A stretch of DNA of 7,377 nucleotides, taken from assembly GCA_027294925.1 (NCBI GenBank), contig JAPULM010000153.1, positions 1 through 7,377 on the forward strand, written 5' to 3'. Positions 6,203 through 7,377 of the stretch are shown here, piece by piece (position 1 is the first letter of the stretch; each line of letters opens with the position of its first letter). The notes under the pieces were generated by a model. The model worked only from the letters and a program-made list of their open reading frames with translations. It was not told the origin of the DNA and made no database searches. This stretch comes from a bacterium (GTDB lineage Bacteria; Tectomicrobia; Entotheonellia; Entotheonellales; Entotheonellaceae). The position numbers and the translations under genes are program-made.

Positions 6203-6526
6203 TTATACGGCAAAAAAGTCAGCCCAGATCACACCGAGCATGATGAGTGTGGCGAGGGTGAGCGTCACCAGATTAAATCTCTTGCCAACCATGGCGCAGG
6301 CGAATGTCTGACACCGCCGACGCTCGCGAAAATACAGATAGTAGGACACGCCCAGGCCCACCAGACCGATTGGAAAAAGGATGGGTCGAAACTTCATCGT
6401 GGTCATCATAAAGGCACCGCTGCCAATGCCTAAAAACACCACCGCAAGGGGCAGTAAGCAACAGCTCGATGCTGCGACTGCCGTGCCTAAACCAATCAAG
6501 CCCTGCTTGCCTTGCCAACTGGCCAT
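6203..6526 (-). CDS. merT: MerT-type mercuric ion transporter
   Basis: A 107-residue inner-membrane protein with three hydrophobic segments (about residues 10-39, 48-66 and 86-106), matching the MerT family layout and length. The vicinal pair Cys22-Cys23 (ASSCCLLPLAVV) in helix 1 and a second pair, Cys72 and Cys77 (RCQTFAC), in the cytoplasmic loop after helix 2 are the mercury-binding residues of MerT. In known systems MerT takes Hg(II) from periplasmic MerP and passes it to the MerA reductase, but neither gene is in the window. The ATG at 6526 is preferred over GTG at 6532 because the AGGGGGGG purine run lies 5 nt before the ATG but abuts the GTG. A MerR-type promoter sits 60-90 bp upstream. 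A recombinase fragment follows 15 nt after the stop. An identity as a related metal transporter is possible, so the symbol is tentative. Confidence 0.82.
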   Translation of the reverse strand: MASWQGKQGLIGLGTAVAASSCCLLPLAVVFLGIGSGAFMMTTMKFRPILFPIGLVGLGVSYYLYFRERRRCQTFACAMVGKRFNLVTLTLATLIMLGVIWADFFAV

Positions 6527-6532
6527 GGCCAC

Positions 6533-6539
6533 CCCCCCT
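6533..6539 (-). promoter_or_regulatory. Ribosome binding site deciding the merT start
   Basis: On the minus strand the purine run AGGGGGGG is followed by TGGCC and then ATG (6526). The GTG at 6532 overlaps the last G of the run, so ribosomes could hardly use it. This places the start at ATG 6526. Confidence 0.6.
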
Positions 6540-6587
6540 GTTCACCACAACACCGTGTCGACGCCGTTCGCTCGCCTCTATACTATT

Positions 6588-6619
6588 AGACTAAACCCTA
6601 GACACGACTCCAAGGTCAA
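6588..6619 (-). promoter_or_regulatory. MerR-family promoter/operator driving merT
   Basis: On the minus strand, -35 TTGACC (6619-6614) and -10 TAGTCT (6593-6588) are separated by 20 bp. This is the over-long spacer typical of promoters activated by MerR-family regulators (MerR, ZntR and CueR use 19-20 bp). A 22-bp imperfect dyad, ACCTTGGA-N6-TCTAGGGT (6616-6595), starts inside the -35 exactly as in known ZntR-type operators; 6 of 8 arm positions pair. Two A/T tracts upstream (6621-6627 and 6641-6648) could act as an UP element. Metal-responsive activation is therefore likely, but no merR-like gene is visible, so the regulator must act from elsewhere or be lost. Confidence 0.75.
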
Positions 6620-6628
6620 GAAAAAAAC

Positions 6629-6838
6629 ATGTGTGTAGCCAAAAAAAACGGCAGGGGCCGGGTCGTGCTAGTCCGAGAGCGCTTCGGCGACACCCTTGAT
6701 TTTTCCTTGCCTTTCTGTCGTCAATTCACTGACCATTTTGACAAAACTGGGGTGCTACAATACCCGGTGTATCAGGACGTTGACCTGACAGCAGATGACA
6801 AGGTCCGTTTCGTAATCGGCTTTACCATCAGTTTATAG
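6629..6838 (+). CDS. Small hypothetical ORF, doubtful
   Basis: A 69-codon open frame from ATG 6629, ending one base before the CoA-transferase stop on the opposite strand. No family is recognised. The C-terminal half, including PVYQDVDLTADDKVRFVIGF, has a natural-looking composition. The ATG has no Shine-Dalgarno and sits in the A-tract just upstream of the merT -35, so any real protein may start further in or be a remnant. Its place, divergent from merT, is where merR usually sits, yet no helix-turn-helix or MerR Cys motif is present. It may be non-coding. Confidence 0.22.
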   Translation: MCVAKKNGRGRVVLVRERFGDTLDFSLPFCRQFTDHFDKTGVLQYPVYQDVDLTADDKVRFVIGFTISL

Positions 6839-7377
6839 TCAGATCACGCCTTCTTCAGCCAACGCCGTGATCTCTTCGGCACCCATTCCCAATAACTCAC
6901 CGTACACGTAGTCGTTGTCCTCGCCATAACAAGGCGCACCACGGTCGATGCGCCCGCCGATGTAGGCCGGGCTCTCACTCATCTTGACCGCTACCTCAGC
7001 AATTGGCCAACGGCCGATTTTGGTACCCGTCACCTCAGTCAACCATTCGAGCGCCGCCAGTTGCGGGTCATGATCGCAGCGGTCCTCTGCCGTCTGACAG
7101 ACCCCGGCCGGCACACCGGCCTGTTGTAATGCATACATCGTCTCATAGGCATCGCAGGATTGCGTCCACCCACCGACCATGGCATCGAGGTCGTCCTGGT
7201 TCGCCAAGCGCCCGGCGAGACTTGAAAACCTGGGCTTCATCGCCCAGTCAGGATGTCCGGCCACCTTGCTCAGGGCCTGCCATTCGGCTTCCGTGAAGCA
7301 GGCGATAGCGAGCCAGCGATCCTCTCCAAGGCAGGGATAGGCGCCATGCGGCGCCGCCGGTTTGTACGGCGACCGGT
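6839..7377 (-). CDS. CaiB/BaiF (class III) CoA-transferase, C-terminal part
   Basis: The frame is open from the right edge to a TGA at 6839-6841, giving about 179 residues. The GTG at 7264 is internal, because coding continues upstream in frame as YKPAAPHGAYPCLGEDRWLAIACFTEAEW. Motifs match the C-terminal region of family III CoA-transferases: the HGAYPC/GEDRWLAIAC segment, a QQAGVPAGVC cofactor-side loop, and an end of the GAPxxGExNxYVYGELLG...EITALAEEGVI type. These cytoplasmic enzymes move CoA between acyl-CoA and a free acid (formyl-CoA/oxalate, carnitine, benzylsuccinate, mesaconate and others). The catalytic Asp lies in the missing N-terminal part, and the substrate is unknown. It converges on the doubtful ORF at 6629-6838 with no gap. 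Consistent with acid catabolism suggested by the hydrolase and SDR genes. Confidence 0.92.
   Translation of the reverse strand, partial: RSPYKPAAPHGAYPCLGEDRWLAIACFTEAEWQALSKVAGHPDWAMKPRFSSLAGRLANQDDLDAMVGGWTQSCDAYETMYALQQAGVPAGVCQTAEDRCDHDPQLAALEWLTEVTGTKIGRWPIAEVAVKMSESPAYIGGRIDRGAPCYGEDNDYVYGELLGMGAEEITALAEEGVI

Overview
The window looks like chromosomal DNA from a moderately GC-rich, metabolically versatile, uncultured-type bacterium. Its density of short-chain dehydrogenases, luciferase-like flavin oxidoreductases, dienelactone hydrolase and class III CoA-transferase resembles Tectomicrobia/Entotheonella-like or other soil and marine proteobacterial-grade genomes. This assignment rests only on gene content and is weak. 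No rRNA, tRNA or CRISPR array is visible.

Left part (1-3200). The end of an SDR-fold gene (+) runs in from the left edge and converges on a complete SDR oxidoreductase (-). A 312-bp divergent control region follows. It holds a GGGGACAG-type palindrome, several TGATAG boxes and a perfect TATAAT. It separates the SDR from a complete LLM flavin oxidoreductase (+). Just behind the LLM gene is the first ~27 codons of an aldo/keto reductase, cut off abruptly. An exported single-domain rhodanese (-) comes next.

Middle (2790-5090). Three genes lie in one direction on the minus strand: dienelactone hydrolase, a second LLM oxidoreductase, then the exported rhodanese. The last two are 28 bp apart. Together with the SDRs and the CoA-transferase they suggest catabolism of small organic acids, lactones or possibly sulfonated compounds. 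The substrate cannot be read from sequence.

Right part (5091-6838). This is a degraded accessory patch. About 830 bp contain no convincing gene but do contain a 15-bp inverted-repeat pair ~195 bp end to end, a perfect 15-bp palindrome and a strong hairpin. Next comes a frameshifted central fragment of a tyrosine recombinase, then an orphan MerT-type mercury transporter. The transporter is driven by a recognisable MerR-family promoter (20-bp spacer with a 22-bp dyad), yet no merR, merP or merA is present. The recombinase fragment begins at an ATG with an excellent Shine-Dalgarno 15 nt after merT, so it seems to be spliced into the position of the next operon gene.

Right edge (6839-7377). The C-terminal part of a CaiB/BaiF (class III) CoA-transferase on the minus strand runs off the window.
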